This document shows, piece after piece, positions 33,431 to 42,691 of a stretch of DNA of 50,896 bases; the first letter of the stretch is position 1; each line of letters begins with the position of its first letter. A program made the position numbers and the translations under genes. Below the pieces are notes generated by a model. That model was not told the origin of the DNA, searched no databases, and saw nothing but the letters and a program-made list of their open reading frames with translations. This DNA is from Candidatus Nanopelagicales bacterium (GTDB taxonomy: Bacteria; Actinomycetota; Actinomycetes; S36-B12; CAIYMF01): the NCBI GenBank assembly GCA_017882705.1, contig JADGOZ010000123.1:1-50896 (forward strand). The letters are read 5' to 3'.

Positions 33431-34861
33431 GTGCCACTCGACGAGCGACGCCAGTCCACGGCGACGGCCCTCGTCGGCATGCTCGCGCTCGCCTGCCTCG
33501 CCGTCGGCACCGTCTCGGTCGCCCCCGCCATCGCGACCGCGAGCAGCGCCACCGCAAGCGCGGTCACGGCACCGCCCCCGGTCCCGAGCGCCGTCCTGCC
33601 GACCGCCCCGCTCAGCCCGGGAGCGAGCACGCCGGCCGCCGACCCCACGCTCGCGGCGGCCCTCGCCGCAGCCATGCGGTCGAAGGCGCTCGGCACCGAC
33701 GTCACGGTGAGCGTCGTCGACGTCGCGAGCGGCGCCGTGCTGGTCGGTCGGGGCGACACCCGGCCGCAGCAGCCGGCGAGCAGCCTCAAGGTGCTCACCG
33801 CGGTCACCGCGCTCCACGCCCTCGGCGACGACGTCCGGCTCGCCACGTCCGTCGTCACGGGGTCGACTCCGTCCGAGATCGTGCTGGTCGGCGGCGGCGA
33901 CTCGACCCTCACCCGCGTGCCGGCCCCGCCCGGGTCGCTCCCGGCCGGCCAGTCGGCGCGACCGGCGAGCATGACAGCGCTCGTCGCGGCGACGGCCGCG
34001 GCCCTCAAGGCCGCCCGCCGCACCACCGTGACGCTGCGCTTCGACGACACCCTCTTCACCGGTCCGCGCACCGCGGAGGGCTGGCCCGACTCCTACGTCG
34101 CCACCGGTGTCGTCTCCCCGGTGTCGGCACTCTCGGTCGACGGCGGTCGCACCTCCGGCGCGTCGCGCTCGCGGTCCTCGGACCCGGCCCTGGCCGCGGT
34201 CACCTACTTCGCCGCACGCCTCGCGGCCGCGGGCATCACCGTCACCGGCACGCCGGTCCGCGGCTCCGCGCCCGCGACCGCGACGCCGGTCGCGTCGGTG
34301 CAGAGCCCGCCGATGGCCGACCTCGTCGAGCGGATGCTCACCCAGTCCGACGACGATCTCGCCGAGTCCCTCGCCCACCTCGCGGGCGGCAAGGCCGGCG
34401 GGTCGGCCAGCTTCGTCGGCGGTGTCCAGGCGACGACCAGCGTCCTCGCTGCGCTCGGCGTCCCGGTCGACGGCGTGCGGCTCGCGGACGGTTCGGGGCT
34501 GTCCGGCGCCGACCACGTCCCTGCCATCACGATGGTCCGGACCCTCGCCGTGGCCGCCACCGACGTCCCGGCCACGGCCGACGGCGCCGGCGTGCTCTGG
34601 CCCACGACGTCAGGCCTTCCCGTCGCCGGCGTCACGGGCACGCTCACCGACCGGTTCGCGACACCCGGCACGTCCGCGGGGCGCGGGGTCGTCCGCGCGA
34701 AGACCGGCACGCTCACCGGGGTGAACTCGCTGTCCGGCCTCGTCCGCGACAGCACCGGTCGGCTGCTCGCCTTCTCGTTCATCGCCGACGGATCGCCCGG
34801 CCCCGTCCTCGACGCGCGCGCGGCCCTCGATCGCGGTGCGAGCGTGCTCGCCGCGTCCTAG
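33431..34861 (+). CDS. dacB: D-alanyl-D-alanine carboxypeptidase/endopeptidase (PBP4 family)
   Basis: 476 aa with N-terminal export segment (about 9-37). SxxK motif SSLK at 117-120 (PASSLKVLTAV), a large inserted region typical of class C PBPs, and KTG in RAKTGTLTGVNSLSG near 430. The second motif, normally SxN (SDN), reads SDD in TQSDDDLAESLAHL; Asn to Asp is unusual. GTG 33431 has a GAGGGAG SD. Trims D-Ala from stem peptides or cleaves cross-links outside the membrane. Begins the block leading to tilS-hpt-ftsH. Confidence 0.92.
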   Translation: MPLDERRQSTATALVGMLALACLAVGTVSVAPAIATASSATASAVTAPPPVPSAVLPTAPLSPGASTPAADPTLAAALAAAMRSKALGTDVTVSVVDVASGAVLVGRGDTRPQQPASSLKVLTAVTALHALGDDVRLATSVVTGSTPSEIVLVGGGDSTLTRVPAPPGSLPAGQSARPASMTALVAATAAALKAARRTTVTLRFDDTLFTGPRTAEGWPDSYVATGVVSPVSALSVDGGRTSGASRSRSSDPALAAVTYFAARLAAAGITVTGTPVRGSAPATATPVASVQSPPMADLVERMLTQSDDDLAESLAHLAGGKAGGSASFVGGVQATTSVLAALGVPVDGVRLADGSGLSGADHVPAITMVRTLAVAATDVPATADGAGVLWPTTSGLPVAGVTGTLTDRFATPGTSAGRGVVRAKTGTLTGVNSLSGLVRDSTGRLLAFSFIADGSPGPVLDARAALDRGASVLAAS

Positions 34862-34981
34862 GTGACACGGCTACGGCTTCCGTGCCGGAGCACGCCATCG
34901 CCCCTAGATTGGTCCCGGGCCGGGGAGACGCCCGCCCGCGCCGACCGTCGGTGCGGGTGAAGGACGTCCGGGAGTCCGTCT

Positions 34982-35245
34982 GTGTCCGTGACCCTGTCCC
35001 CCACCCGAGCGGCCGGACCGGACGGCACCGTCATCGACAACCACGCCTTCCTGACCGACCACGTCGACAAGAACCCGCACAACGACCGCTCGACGGCCAC
35101 GCTCGTGCTGCCTCCGACGGGCTCCCACCCGCACACGGGGGCCGACACGGCGTCGCTGCTGCTGCTGCTGCTCGCGCTGCTCGCCGGTATGGTCGGTGCC
35201 GTGCTCGTCTCGGCCGGACGTCGTCGTACCGAGCAGAGCGGCTGA
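34982..35245 (+). CDS. Orphan C-terminal cell-wall sorting fragment (LPXTG, DUF11-like tail)
   Basis: About 87 aa, GTG start; an in-frame stop at 34958-34960 shows there is no longer gene. The first half (ATVIDN-like, FLTDHVDKNPHNDRSTATLVLP) looks like the end of a DUF11/Ig surface repeat. It is followed by LPPTG, a second HPHTGAD motif, a strong hydrophobic segment (about 59-78) and a positive tail RRR, together a sortase sorting signal. There is no signal peptide. It may be the decayed end of a large surface protein gene, or a mis-called region. It sits between dacB and the metalloprotease gene, which are usually adjacent. Confidence 0.55.
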   Translation: MSVTLSPTRAAGPDGTVIDNHAFLTDHVDKNPHNDRSTATLVLPPTGSHPHTGADTASLLLLLLALLAGMVGAVLVSAGRRRTEQSG

Positions 35246-35266
35246 GCCGGGGCGAAGGACCTGCCG

Positions 35267-35272
35267 TAGGGT
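35267..35272 (+). promoter_or_regulatory. -10 TAGGGT, leaderless promoter
   Basis: TAGGGT is followed by 7 nt and then GTG 35280, so a leaderless transcript is likely. Confidence 0.55.
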
Positions 35273-35279
35273 CTCGCAC

Positions 35280-36326
35280 GTGGAGGTCGTCGACTGGGGT
35301 CTCGCCCGCACGACCGGGCGACGTCTCGCGCCGTCCGGCCCCGGGTCCTCGCGCGAGGAGGCCATCACGGCCGTCGCCGACCTGCGGGCACTGGCGCGCT
35401 ACGCCGTCGACCCGGTCCGCGAACGCACCGGCCTCGACGCCGGTGAGGCGCCCGAGGCGGTCGTCGTCGACCGCGGTGCCTGGATCGACAGCAACATCGA
35501 CGGCTTCCGGCTGGTGCTCGCCCCGCTCCTCGAGCGGATGGCCACCGAGAACCCGTCGATCGTCACCGCGGTCGGCTCGCGGGTCACCGCGCTGCAGATG
35601 GGCGGCGTCCTCGGCTACCTGTCCGGCAAGGTGCTCGGTCAGTTCGAGGCCTTCACCACCGCACGCGAGGGTCGCCTGCTCCTCGTCGCGCCGAACATCG
35701 TCACCGCCGAGCGGAGCCTCGACGTCGAGCCGCGCGACTTCCGGCTCTGGGTCTGCCTGCACGAGGAGACCCACCGCGTGCAGTTCGGCGGCGTGCCCTG
35801 GCTCGGCGGCCACCTCGTCGCCGAGATCCACGACTACCTCGCGCTGGCCGACCCGAGCGCCGGGCAGACCATGAAGCGCTTCGCCGCCGGTCTGGGCGCC
35901 GTCCTGTCCGCGGTCCGCGGCGACGCCGACGCCTCGCTCGTCGACGCGGTCCAGACCGACGAGCAGCGGGTGGTCTTCGACCGCATCACCGCGCTCATGA
36001 GCCTGCTCGAGGGGCACGCGGACCACGTCATGGACGACGTCGGCCCCGAGATCGTGCCGACCGTGGACGCCATCCGCGCGAAGTTCGACCAGCGCCGAGG
36101 CGAGCCCGGTGCGGTCGACGGGCTCGCGCGCCGCCTGCTCGGGCTCGACGCGAAGATGCGGCAGTACTCCGAGGGCCGGTCGTTCGTGTCGGGCGCCGTC
36201 GACCTCGTCGGGCGCGACGGCTTCAACCGCGTGTGGACCGACCCCACGACGCTCCCGACCCGCGACGAGGTGCTCGACCCCCCGGCCTGGTGCCGTCGCG
36301 TCGCGCCCGACCTGCTCCCGGCCTGA
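35280..36326 (+). CDS. Zinc-dependent metalloprotease (DUF2342, F420-associated)
   Basis: 348 aa from a GTG at 35280, which gives the family N-terminus VEVVDWGLARTTGRRLAPSGP. The zinc motif HEETH (about residue 161, CLHEETHRVQF) and a downstream helix with EGHADHVMDD supply probable ligands. Found across Actinobacteria between dacB and tilS and named 'coenzyme F420 biosynthesis-associated' from phylogenetic co-occurrence. Protease activity has not, to my knowledge, been shown. Followed after 7 bp by tilS. Confidence 0.9.
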   Translation: MEVVDWGLARTTGRRLAPSGPGSSREEAITAVADLRALARYAVDPVRERTGLDAGEAPEAVVVDRGAWIDSNIDGFRLVLAPLLERMATENPSIVTAVGSRVTALQMGGVLGYLSGKVLGQFEAFTTAREGRLLLVAPNIVTAERSLDVEPRDFRLWVCLHEETHRVQFGGVPWLGGHLVAEIHDYLALADPSAGQTMKRFAAGLGAVLSAVRGDADASLVDAVQTDEQRVVFDRITALMSLLEGHADHVMDDVGPEIVPTVDAIRAKFDQRRGEPGAVDGLARRLLGLDAKMRQYSEGRSFVSGAVDLVGRDGFNRVWTDPTTLPTRDEVLDPPAWCRRVAPDLLPA

Positions 36327-36333
36327 TCGTCCG

Positions 36334-37320
36334 ATGGCCGAGCTGCCCGCGGAGCACGCCGTACGCCGTGCCGTCGCGGACACGCTCGCCCACCTCGAGC
36401 CCGGGTCCCTCGTGCTCGTGGCCTGCTCCGGCGGCCCCGACTCCGTGGCACTGGCAGCCGCCACGCAGGCGGTGCACGACCGCGTCGGCGCCGTCGTCGT
36501 CGACCACGGGCTGCGGCCCGAGGCGCGGCGCGAGGCCGAGGTGACGGCCGCGTGGCTGCGCGGGCAGGGTCTCGACCCGGTGCTCGTGCGCGCCGCCTCC
36601 GTCGTCGAGAACGGGGACGGACTCGAGGCGGCCGCCCGCGACGCCCGCTACCGCGTCCTGCACCACGCCGCCGTCGAGACCGACGCGGCCCTCGTGCTCC
36701 TGGGCCACACGCGCGACGACCAGGCCGAGACGGTTCTCCTCGGGCTGGCCCGCGGTTCGGGCCTGCGCAGCATCGCCGGGATGCCGCGGGAACGCGGGAT
36801 CTTCCGGCGGCCGCTGCTCGACCTGCCGCGCGCGGCCGTGCACGCCGCCGTGCCCGAGGGCGCCCCGCTCGTCGACGACCCGCACAACGGCGACGACCGC
36901 TTCGCCCGGGCGCGGGTGCGCCACACGGTGCTGCCGATGCTCGAGCGCGAGCTGGGCCCGGGCATCGCGGCGGCGCTGGCCCGCACCGCCGACCTCGCGC
37001 GGGCCGACGCCGACGCCCTCGGCGAGCTCGCCGACGAGGCGGCGTGGGACCTCCTGCACGGCGCGCGCGACGAGGGCACCCTCGACGTCGACCCCCTCGG
37101 CGGGCTGCACGCCGCGGTGCTCTCCCGCGTGCTGCGGACCTGGCTGGTCGAGGGCGGCTGCCCGCCCGGGTCCCTGAGCTCCTCGCACGTGCAGCGGGTG
37201 ACCCGCCTGGTCACCGCCTGGAAGGGGCAGGGCGCCGTGGCGCTGCCCGGCGGTGTCGAGGCCTACCGCGACTGTGGCAGGCTCTGCCTGCGTACGACCC
37301 CCCAGCGACTGGAGCCGTAG
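36334..37320 (+). CDS. tilS: tRNA(Ile)-lysidine synthase
   Basis: 328 aa. PP-loop ATPase with SGGPDS at 32-37. Adds lysine to C34 of tRNA-Ile(CAU) so that it reads AUA. Further signatures: VVDHGLRPEARREAE, EAAARDARYRVL, GHTRDDQAETVLLGLARGSGLRSIAGM and RVRHTVLPMLE. ATG 36334 is chosen; the frame continues upstream over the metalloprotease gene. The TAG is immediately followed by the hpt ATG, so the two are probably co-translated. Lacks the long C-terminal domain of E. coli TilS, as is normal for actinobacteria. Confidence 0.95.
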   Translation: MAELPAEHAVRRAVADTLAHLEPGSLVLVACSGGPDSVALAAATQAVHDRVGAVVVDHGLRPEARREAEVTAAWLRGQGLDPVLVRAASVVENGDGLEAAARDARYRVLHHAAVETDAALVLLGHTRDDQAETVLLGLARGSGLRSIAGMPRERGIFRRPLLDLPRAAVHAAVPEGAPLVDDPHNGDDRFARARVRHTVLPMLERELGPGIAAALARTADLARADADALGELADEAAWDLLHGARDEGTLDVDPLGGLHAAVLSRVLRTWLVEGGCPPGSLSSSHVQRVTRLVTAWKGQGAVALPGGVEAYRDCGRLCLRTTPQRLEP

Positions 37321-37872
37321 ATGGACGCCGCGCACCTCGGAGCGGACCTCGAGAAGGTGCTCATCGACGAGGCGGCCATCGACGCCAAGATCCGGGAGCT
37401 CGCCGCCCAGGTCGACGCCGACTACGCCGGCAAGGACCTGCTGCTCGTGGGCGTCCTCAAGGGCGCGGTCATGCTCATGGCCGACCTCTCGCGCGCGTTG
37501 GAGTCTCCGATCGAGATGGACTGGATGGCGGTGTCGTCGTACGGCTCGGGCACGAAGTCCTCGGGGGTCGTCCGCATCATGAAGGACCTTGACCGCGACA
37601 TCACCGGCAAGCACGTGCTCGTCGTGGAGGACATCCTCGACTCCGGCCTCACGCTGTCGTGGCTGCTGCGCAACCTGCGCTCGCGCGGCCCGGCGTCGGT
37701 CGAGGTGCTCACGATGCTCCGCAAGCCCGACGCCGTGAAGCTCGCCGTCGAGGTGAAGTACGTCGGCTACGACATCCCCAACGAGTTCGTCGTCGGCTAC
37801 GGCCTGGACTACTCCGAGAAGTACCGCAACCTCAAGGTCGTCGGCACCCTCGCCCCCCACGTGTACTCCTAG
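37321..37872 (+). CDS. hpt: Hypoxanthine phosphoribosyltransferase
   Basis: 183 aa, usual length. Salvages hypoxanthine and guanine to IMP/GMP with PRPP. The PRPP-binding loop VVEDILDSGLT lies at 101-111; the hood-side flexible loop MAVSSYGSGTKSSGVV at about 69-84 and the substrate-end DIPNEFVVGYGLDYSEKYRNL are conserved. Starts one base after the tilS stop. In most actinobacteria ftsH follows directly; here a minus-strand gene intervenes. Confidence 0.96.
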   Translation: MDAAHLGADLEKVLIDEAAIDAKIRELAAQVDADYAGKDLLLVGVLKGAVMLMADLSRALESPIEMDWMAVSSYGSGTKSSGVVRIMKDLDRDITGKHVLVVEDILDSGLTLSWLLRNLRSRGPASVEVLTMLRKPDAVKLAVEVKYVGYDIPNEFVVGYGLDYSEKYRNLKVVGTLAPHVYS

Positions 37873-37881
37873 CGACTCCAA

Positions 37882-37904
37882 GCGGTCGCCCTCCGGGCGA
37901 CCGC
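37882..37904 (+). terminator. Hairpin terminator after hpt
   Basis: Perfect 10-bp stem (GCGGTCGCCC / GGGCGACCGC) with TCC loop, 10 bp beyond the stop. Confidence 0.75.
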
Positions 37905-37997
37905 GTCGGCGCCCGCCTCCGGCTCCGGGCTTGTCGCGTCGCTGCGCTCCGCTCGTCGCCCTCCGGCCTTCGGCGTACTGCATCCCGCTGACGCGTG

Positions 37998-38510
37998 TCA
38001 GTCCTGACGACGCAATCGTCTGTCTGCTCGCCAGCCGATCGCCAGTGCGATGCCGCCGATCAGGGCGAGCCCGGGGCTCCAGATGGGCAGCGCGTCGTTC
38101 GCCGAGGCCATCGAGCCGATGATGGCGCAGACGACCGCGGAGAGCAGCAGGAATCCGCCCCAGCCGAAGCCCCAGGCCCGGGCGAGCCGGTCGGAGTCCC
38201 GCGGGCTGCGGAAGCCCTCCGAGCTTCGCTCCCACGACGGCACCTCGTCGTACGTCGGTCGCTGGGCGGCCTCGGCAGGGACGTCCGACGGCGCGTGGCG
38301 GCCGCCCGGCGGCCCGGTGAGGACCCAGAGCGCCTCGTTGACCCGCTGGAGCTGGTGGTTCGCGTCCTCCCAGGCCTCGGAGCCCGGCGGGAACCGATCC
38401 GGGTGGGTGGCCTTGACCCGGGTGCGATGGGCCTTGACCAGGCGCGGGAGCGGTGCGTCGGGGGGCACGCCCAGCACGGCGGCGGCCGTCGCCCGGTCCA
38501 TCCGGCCCAT
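37998..38510 (-). CDS. J-domain membrane protein
   Basis: 170 aa. N-terminal DnaJ-like domain (about 5-65): ATAAAVLGVPPDAPLPRLVKAHR then the HPD tripeptide at 36-38 (KATHPDRFPPGS) and helix III/IV with NEALWVLTG. The linker is Pro/Ser-rich. Two C-terminal TM helices (about 117-135, 141-160) and a basic tail RADRRLRRQD follow. It should tether a J-domain to the membrane and stimulate DnaK there. It lies on the opposite strand between hpt and ftsH, divergent from ftsH. Client unknown. Confidence 0.86.
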   Translation of the reverse strand: MGRMDRATAAAVLGVPPDAPLPRLVKAHRTRVKATHPDRFPPGSEAWEDANHQLQRVNEALWVLTGPPGGRHAPSDVPAEAAQRPTYDEVPSWERSSEGFRSPRDSDRLARAWGFGWGGFLLLSAVVCAIIGSMASANDALPIWSPGLALIGGIALAIGWRADRRLRRQD

Positions 38511-38667
38511 GTCGCTCCCCTCGTGTCGTCGATGCCAGTATCCGGCCGTCCGCCCGCCGGTGCGTTCGCCCGCGGTGAACGCGGGAACATCCGTCGCCCC
38601 GGGCGCGTCAGCCCTGGTGACAGCGGCCCCCGGCCGGTGCGGGACGGCGCGCCGCGCCGTGCCGGTG

Positions 38668-38673
38668 TACCGT
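38668..38673 (+). promoter_or_regulatory. Putative -10 TACCGT for ftsH
   Basis: TACCGT lies in the divergent region 38511-38758, giving a 5' leader of roughly 75-80 nt before the ftsH ATG. Confidence 0.45.
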
Positions 38674-38758
38674 CGAGGAACGCATTTCGCCCGGCCGGTC
38701 CCCCCGGTCGCACTCGCTCGTCGTCGGCAGGAGGGACGGGGCCCGCAGCCCCAGGTCC

Positions 38759-40777
38759 ATGGACATCAGGCGCATCATCCGCGGTCCGTTCGTGTGGATC
38801 GGCATCGCCGTGCTGCTCGTCATCCTGGCGAGCAGCCTGCTGAGCAACGTGGGCGGACCGAAGGACGTCGACACGTCCCAGGTCGTCACGGCCATCCAGA
38901 ACGGTGACGTCACGTCGGCCACCATCACGGCTGGAACCGACCAGCGGATCGAGATCACGCAGACCAATGGCGACAAGGTGCGCGCGCAGTACGTCGACGG
39001 ACAGGGCGTCGAGCTGCAGAACATGCTGCAGGAGCAGGTCAAGGCCGGGAAGGTCAAGGACGGCTACAACGTCGTCGTGCCGCACGACAGCGTCCTGCTG
39101 AGCCTCCTGTACGCCTTCCTGCCCGTGCTCCTCATCGTCCTGCTGCTGTTCTTCTTCATGGGGCAGATGCAGGGCGGCGGCAACCGCATCATGAACTTCG
39201 GCAAGTCCAAGGCGAAGCTGGTCTCCAAGGACATGCCCAAGACGACGTTCGCCGACGTCGCGGGCGCCGACGAGGCGGTCGAGGAGCTCCAGGAGATCAA
39301 GGAGTTCCTCCAGGAGCCCGCGAAGTTCCAGGCGGTCGGCGCGAAGATCCCCAAGGGCGTCCTGCTCTACGGCCAGCCCGGAACCGGCAAGACCCTTCTC
39401 GCCCGCGCCGTCGCCGGCGAGGCCGGCGTGCCGTTCTTCTCGATCTCCGGCTCGGACTTCGTCGAGATGTTCGTAGGTGTCGGCGCGAGCCGCGTCCGCG
39501 ACCTCTTCGAGCAGGCCAAGGCCAACGCCCCGGCCATCGTGTTCGTCGACGAGATCGACGCCGTCGGCCGCCACCGCGGCGCCGGCATGGGCGGCGGTCA
39601 CGACGAGCGCGAGCAGACCCTCAACCAGCTGCTCGTGGAGATGGACGGGTTCGACGTCACCGGCGGGGTCATCCTCATCGCCGCGACGAACCGCCCCGAC
39701 ATCCTCGACCCGGCCCTGCTGCGCCCGGGCCGCTTCGACCGCCAGATCTCCGTGGGCGCCCCCGACATGATTGGCCGCGCGCAGATCCTCGCGGTGCACG
39801 CCAAGGGCAAGCCGCTCTCGCCCGACGTCGACCTCGACGCCGTGGCGCGGCGCACGCCGGGCTTCACCGGCGCCGACCTCGCCAACGTCCTCAACGAGGC
39901 CGCGCTGCTCACGGCGCGCAACGACGCGAAGCTCATCGACAACGCAGCCCTCGACGAGGCGATCGACCGCGTCATCGCCGGGCCGCAGAAGCGCACGCGC
40001 GTCATGAGCGAGCACGAGAAGAAGATCACCGCCTACCACGAGGGCGGCCACGCGCTCGTCGCCGCGGCCCTCCCTGGCACCGATCCCGTGCACAAGATCA
40101 CGATCCTGCCGCGCGGTCGCGCGCTCGGCTACACGATGGTGCTGCCCGACGTCGAGAAGTACTCCACGACGCGTGCGGAGATGCTCGACCAGCTCGCCTA
40201 CATGCTCGGCGGGCGCGCGGCCGAGGAGCTGGTCTTCCACGACCCCACCACGGGCGCGTCCAACGACATCGAGAAGGCCACGGCGGTGGCCCGCGCGATG
40301 GTGACGCAGTACGGCATGACCGAGCGACTGGGCGCGATCCGCTACGGCCAGGAGCAGGGCGAGGTCTTCATGGGCCGCGACTTCGGCCACACGCGTGACT
40401 ACTCCGAGGACGTCGCCGCGGCGATCGACCAGGAGGTGCGTGCGTTCATCGACGCCGCGCACCACGAGGCGTTCGAGATCCTCGTCGAGAACCGCGACGT
40501 GCTCGACGCCCTCGTGGTCGAGCTGCTCGAGAAGGAGACGCTCGACAAGGCCGACGTCGCGCGCATCTTCGAGCCGCTCAACCGGCGTCCGGTGCGCCCG
40601 GCCTGGACCGGCTCCTCGCGTCGCACACCGAGCGAGCGCGGCCCGGTGCAGTCGCCGAAGGAGGTCGCCGACGCGAACGGGTCGGCCCGAGCCAACGTGT
40701 CGGCCAACGGCAGCGCGAACGGCTCGGCGCACACCGACGACGCCGTCTCGGTCGACGCGCCGGACACGACCGCGTGA
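38759..40777 (+). CDS. ftsH: ATP-dependent zinc metalloprotease FtsH
   Basis: 672 aa. Two TM helices (about 10-30 and 112-134) flank the extracytoplasmic ftsH_ext domain. AAA+ domain: Walker A GQPGTGKT at 205-212, pore-motif region [17 protein letters not shown], Walker B IVFVDEID near 260-266, [22 protein letters not shown]. The zinc protease motif HEGGH is at 427-431, with a further ligand Asp/Glu near 500. The C-terminal 40 residues are Asn/Ser/Ala-rich and disordered. Degrades membrane and short-lived proteins. The stop overlaps folE (GTGA at 40774). Confidence 0.97.
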   Translation: MDIRRIIRGPFVWIGIAVLLVILASSLLSNVGGPKDVDTSQVVTAIQNGDVTSATITAGTDQRIEITQTNGDKVRAQYVDGQGVELQNMLQEQVKAGKVKDGYNVVVPHDSVLLSLLYAFLPVLLIVLLLFFFMGQMQGGGNRIMNFGKSKAKLVSKDMPKTTFADVAGADEAVEELQEIKEFLQEPAKFQAVGAKIPKGVLLYGQPGTGKTLLARAVAGEAGVPFFSISGSDFVEMFVGVGASRVRDLFEQAKANAPAIVFVDEIDAVGRHRGAGMGGGHDEREQTLNQLLVEMDGFDVTGGVILIAATNRPDILDPALLRPGRFDRQISVGAPDMIGRAQILAVHAKGKPLSPDVDLDAVARRTPGFTGADLANVLNEAALLTARNDAKLIDNAALDEAIDRVIAGPQKRTRVMSEHEKKITAYHEGGHALVAAALPGTDPVHKITILPRGRALGYTMVLPDVEKYSTTRAEMLDQLAYMLGGRAAEELVFHDPTTGASNDIEKATAVARAMVTQYGMTERLGAIRYGQEQGEVFMGRDFGHTRDYSEDVAAAIDQEVRAFIDAAHHEAFEILVENRDVLDALVVELLEKETLDKADVARIFEPLNRRPVRPAWTGSSRRTPSERGPVQSPKEVADANGSARANVSANGSANGSAHTDDAVSVDAPDTTA

Positions 40778-41397
40778 GCACCCATCACATGTCGGGCATC
40801 GACCCTGTGCACGTGCCCGAGCTCGTCGTCACCGCCCAGTTCGACCACGCACGCGCGGAGGCGGCGGTCCGCGAGCTGCTCGCCGCCGTCGGCGAGGATC
40901 CCACGCGCGACGGCCTGCTCGACACGCCGGCCCGCGTCGCCCGTGCCTACGCCGAGATGTTCGCCGGCCTCCGCCAGTCGGCCGACGAGGTGCTGAGCAC
41001 CACGTTCGACCTCGGGCACGACGAGATGGTCCTGGTGCAGGACATCGAGGTCTACTCCACCTGCGAGCACCACCTCGTCCCGTTCCACGGTGTCGCGCAC
41101 GTCGGCTACATCCCCGGCGCCGACGGTCGCATCACCGGGTTGTCGAAGCTGGCGCGCCTCGTCGACGTCTATGCCAAGCGCCCACAGGTGCAGGAGCGGC
41201 TGACCACCCAGGTGGCCGACGCGCTCGTGCGCATCCTGGAGCCCCGCGGCGTCATCGTCGTCATCCAGTGCGAGCACCTCTGCATGTCGATGCGCGGCAT
41301 CCGCAAGCCGGGTGCCCGGACCACCACGAGCGCCGTCCGCGGGCAGATGCGCGAGCCCGCCACGCGTGCCGAGGCGATGAGCCTCATCGTCGGCTGA
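40774..41397 (+). CDS. folE: GTP cyclohydrolase I
   Basis: 207 aa. Converts GTP to dihydroneopterin triphosphate, the first step of folate synthesis. Zinc/substrate residues in [21 protein letters not shown] and [23 protein letters not shown] are intact; [23 protein letters not shown] is also conserved. The GTG start overlaps the ftsH stop, so translation is coupled to ftsH. Followed by folP, folB and folK: four of the folate pathway enzymes in order. Confidence 0.97.
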   Translation: MSTHHMSGIDPVHVPELVVTAQFDHARAEAAVRELLAAVGEDPTRDGLLDTPARVARAYAEMFAGLRQSADEVLSTTFDLGHDEMVLVQDIEVYSTCEHHLVPFHGVAHVGYIPGADGRITGLSKLARLVDVYAKRPQVQERLTTQVADALVRILEPRGVIVVIQCEHLCMSMRGIRKPGARTTTSAVRGQMREPATRAEAMSLIVG

Positions 41398-41406
41398 GCC
41401 GTCGCC

Positions 41407-41412
41407 TAGCCT
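41407..41412 (+). promoter_or_regulatory. -10 TAGCCT, leaderless promoter for folP
   Basis: TAGCCT is followed by 6 nt and then GTG 41419. It may provide a secondary promoter inside the ftsH-fol operon. Confidence 0.5.
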
Positions 41413-41418
41413 GCCGTC

Positions 41419-42279
41419 GTGACCACCCAGGGACGCCACCCCGCCGGTCTTCCCGCCGCGCTCGCGGCCCTCGACCGCTGCCTCGTCATGGGCGTCCTCA
41501 ACGTCACCCCCGACTCCTTCTCCGACGGCGGGCTGTGGCTCGACACCGACGTCGCGATCCGGCACGGGCTCGATCTCGCGGCGCAGGGCGCCGACCTCGT
41601 CGACGTCGGCGGCGAGTCCACCCGTCCGGGTGCCACGCGCATCACGGCCGAGACCGAGCTCGCGCGCGTGCTCCCGGTGGTCGAGGCGCTGGTCGGGCTG
41701 GGCGTGGTCGTCAGCATCGACACGATGCGGGCCGAGGTCGCCCGCGCGGCCGTGGCCGCGGGCGCGGCCGTGGTCAACGACGTGAGCGGCGGCCTCTCGG
41801 AGCCGGCGATCCTGACGGCCGTCGCCGAGCTCGGCATGCCGTTCGTCGCGATGCACTGGCGCGGCTACGGCGACCGGATGCACGAGAACGCGGTCTACGC
41901 CGACGTGGTGTCCGAGGTGTGCGACGAGCTGTCCGACCGCGTCGCCGGCGCCGCCGCCGCGGGTGTCGACCCCGCGTGCGTCGTCGTCGACCCGGGTCTC
42001 GGGTTCGCCAAGGACGCCGGGCACAACTGGGCGCTGCTCCACGACCTCGACCGTCTCCTCGCGCTGGGGCGTCCCGTGCTCATAGGGGCGTCGCGCAAGC
42101 GGTTCCTCGGCTCGCTGCTCGCGTCCGACGGCGAACCGCGACCGATGCCTGAGCGCGACCGCGCGACCGACGCGGTGAGCGCGCTCGCGGCGCTCGCGGG
42201 CGTCTGGTGCGTGCGAGTGCACGACGTGCGGGGCAGCCGCGACGCCGTCGAAGTGGCCCGGGCGTGGGTCCGTGGGTGA
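41419..42279 (+). CDS. folP: Dihydropteroate synthase
   Basis: 286 aa TIM barrel condensing pABA with 6-hydroxymethyl-dihydropterin pyrophosphate (the sulfonamide target). Signatures: VMGVLNVTPDSFSDGG, GADLVDVGGESTRPGA, VVSIDTMRAEVARAAVAAGA, NDVSGG, DPGLGFAKD and ILIGASRKRFLG-type end (VLIGASRKRFLGSLL). GTG start supported by position and the -10 box 6 nt away. The 3' end overlaps the folB region. Confidence 0.97.
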   Translation: MTTQGRHPAGLPAALAALDRCLVMGVLNVTPDSFSDGGLWLDTDVAIRHGLDLAAQGADLVDVGGESTRPGATRITAETELARVLPVVEALVGLGVVVSIDTMRAEVARAAVAAGAAVVNDVSGGLSEPAILTAVAELGMPFVAMHWRGYGDRMHENAVYADVVSEVCDELSDRVAGAAAAGVDPACVVVDPGLGFAKDAGHNWALLHDLDRLLALGRPVLIGASRKRFLGSLLASDGEPRPMPERDRATDAVSALAALAGVWCVRVHDVRGSRDAVEVARAWVRG

Positions 42280-42289
42280 GGGTGGTCCC

Positions 42290-42691
42290 GTGAACCGCGA
42301 GTCAGCACGTCCCGGGTCTGCGCTGCCGGCCGGGCTCGATCGCATCGCCGTGCTCGGCATCTCCGGCACGGGTCACCACGGGGTCTTCGACCACGAGAAG
42401 CGCGACGGCCAGACCTTCGTCGTCGACGTCACGCTCGCGTCCGACACCCGGGCCGCCGCCTCGACCGACGACCTCGCGCGCACCGTGAACTACGGCGAGG
42501 TCGCCGCGGCCGTGCTCGCGGTGATCGAGGGACCGGCGTACGACCTGGTCGAGACCGTGGCGCAGACGGTGGCCGACGCGTGCCTGGCGTTCGACGGCGT
42601 CGAGGCGGTCGAGGTCGTGGTGCACAAGCCGGAGGCACCGGTGGGCGTGCCGTTCCGCGACGTCGTCGTCACGATCGTGCGGCACCGGTGA
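42290..42691 (+). CDS. folB: Dihydroneopterin aldolase
   Basis: 133 aa from GTG 42290, preceded by a GAGGGTGG SD; GTG 42272 is an alternative adding 6 residues and overlapping folP by 8 bp. Cleaves dihydroneopterin to 6-hydroxymethyl-dihydropterin. Conserved GHHGVFDHEKRDGQTFVVDV, the YGEVAAAV helix, E in DLVETVAQTVAD and the KPEAPVGVPFRDVVVTI C-terminus. The stop overlaps folK (GTGA). Confidence 0.94.
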   Translation: MNRESARPGSALPAGLDRIAVLGISGTGHHGVFDHEKRDGQTFVVDVTLASDTRAAASTDDLARTVNYGEVAAAVLAVIEGPAYDLVETVAQTVADACLAFDGVEAVEVVVHKPEAPVGVPFRDVVVTIVRHR

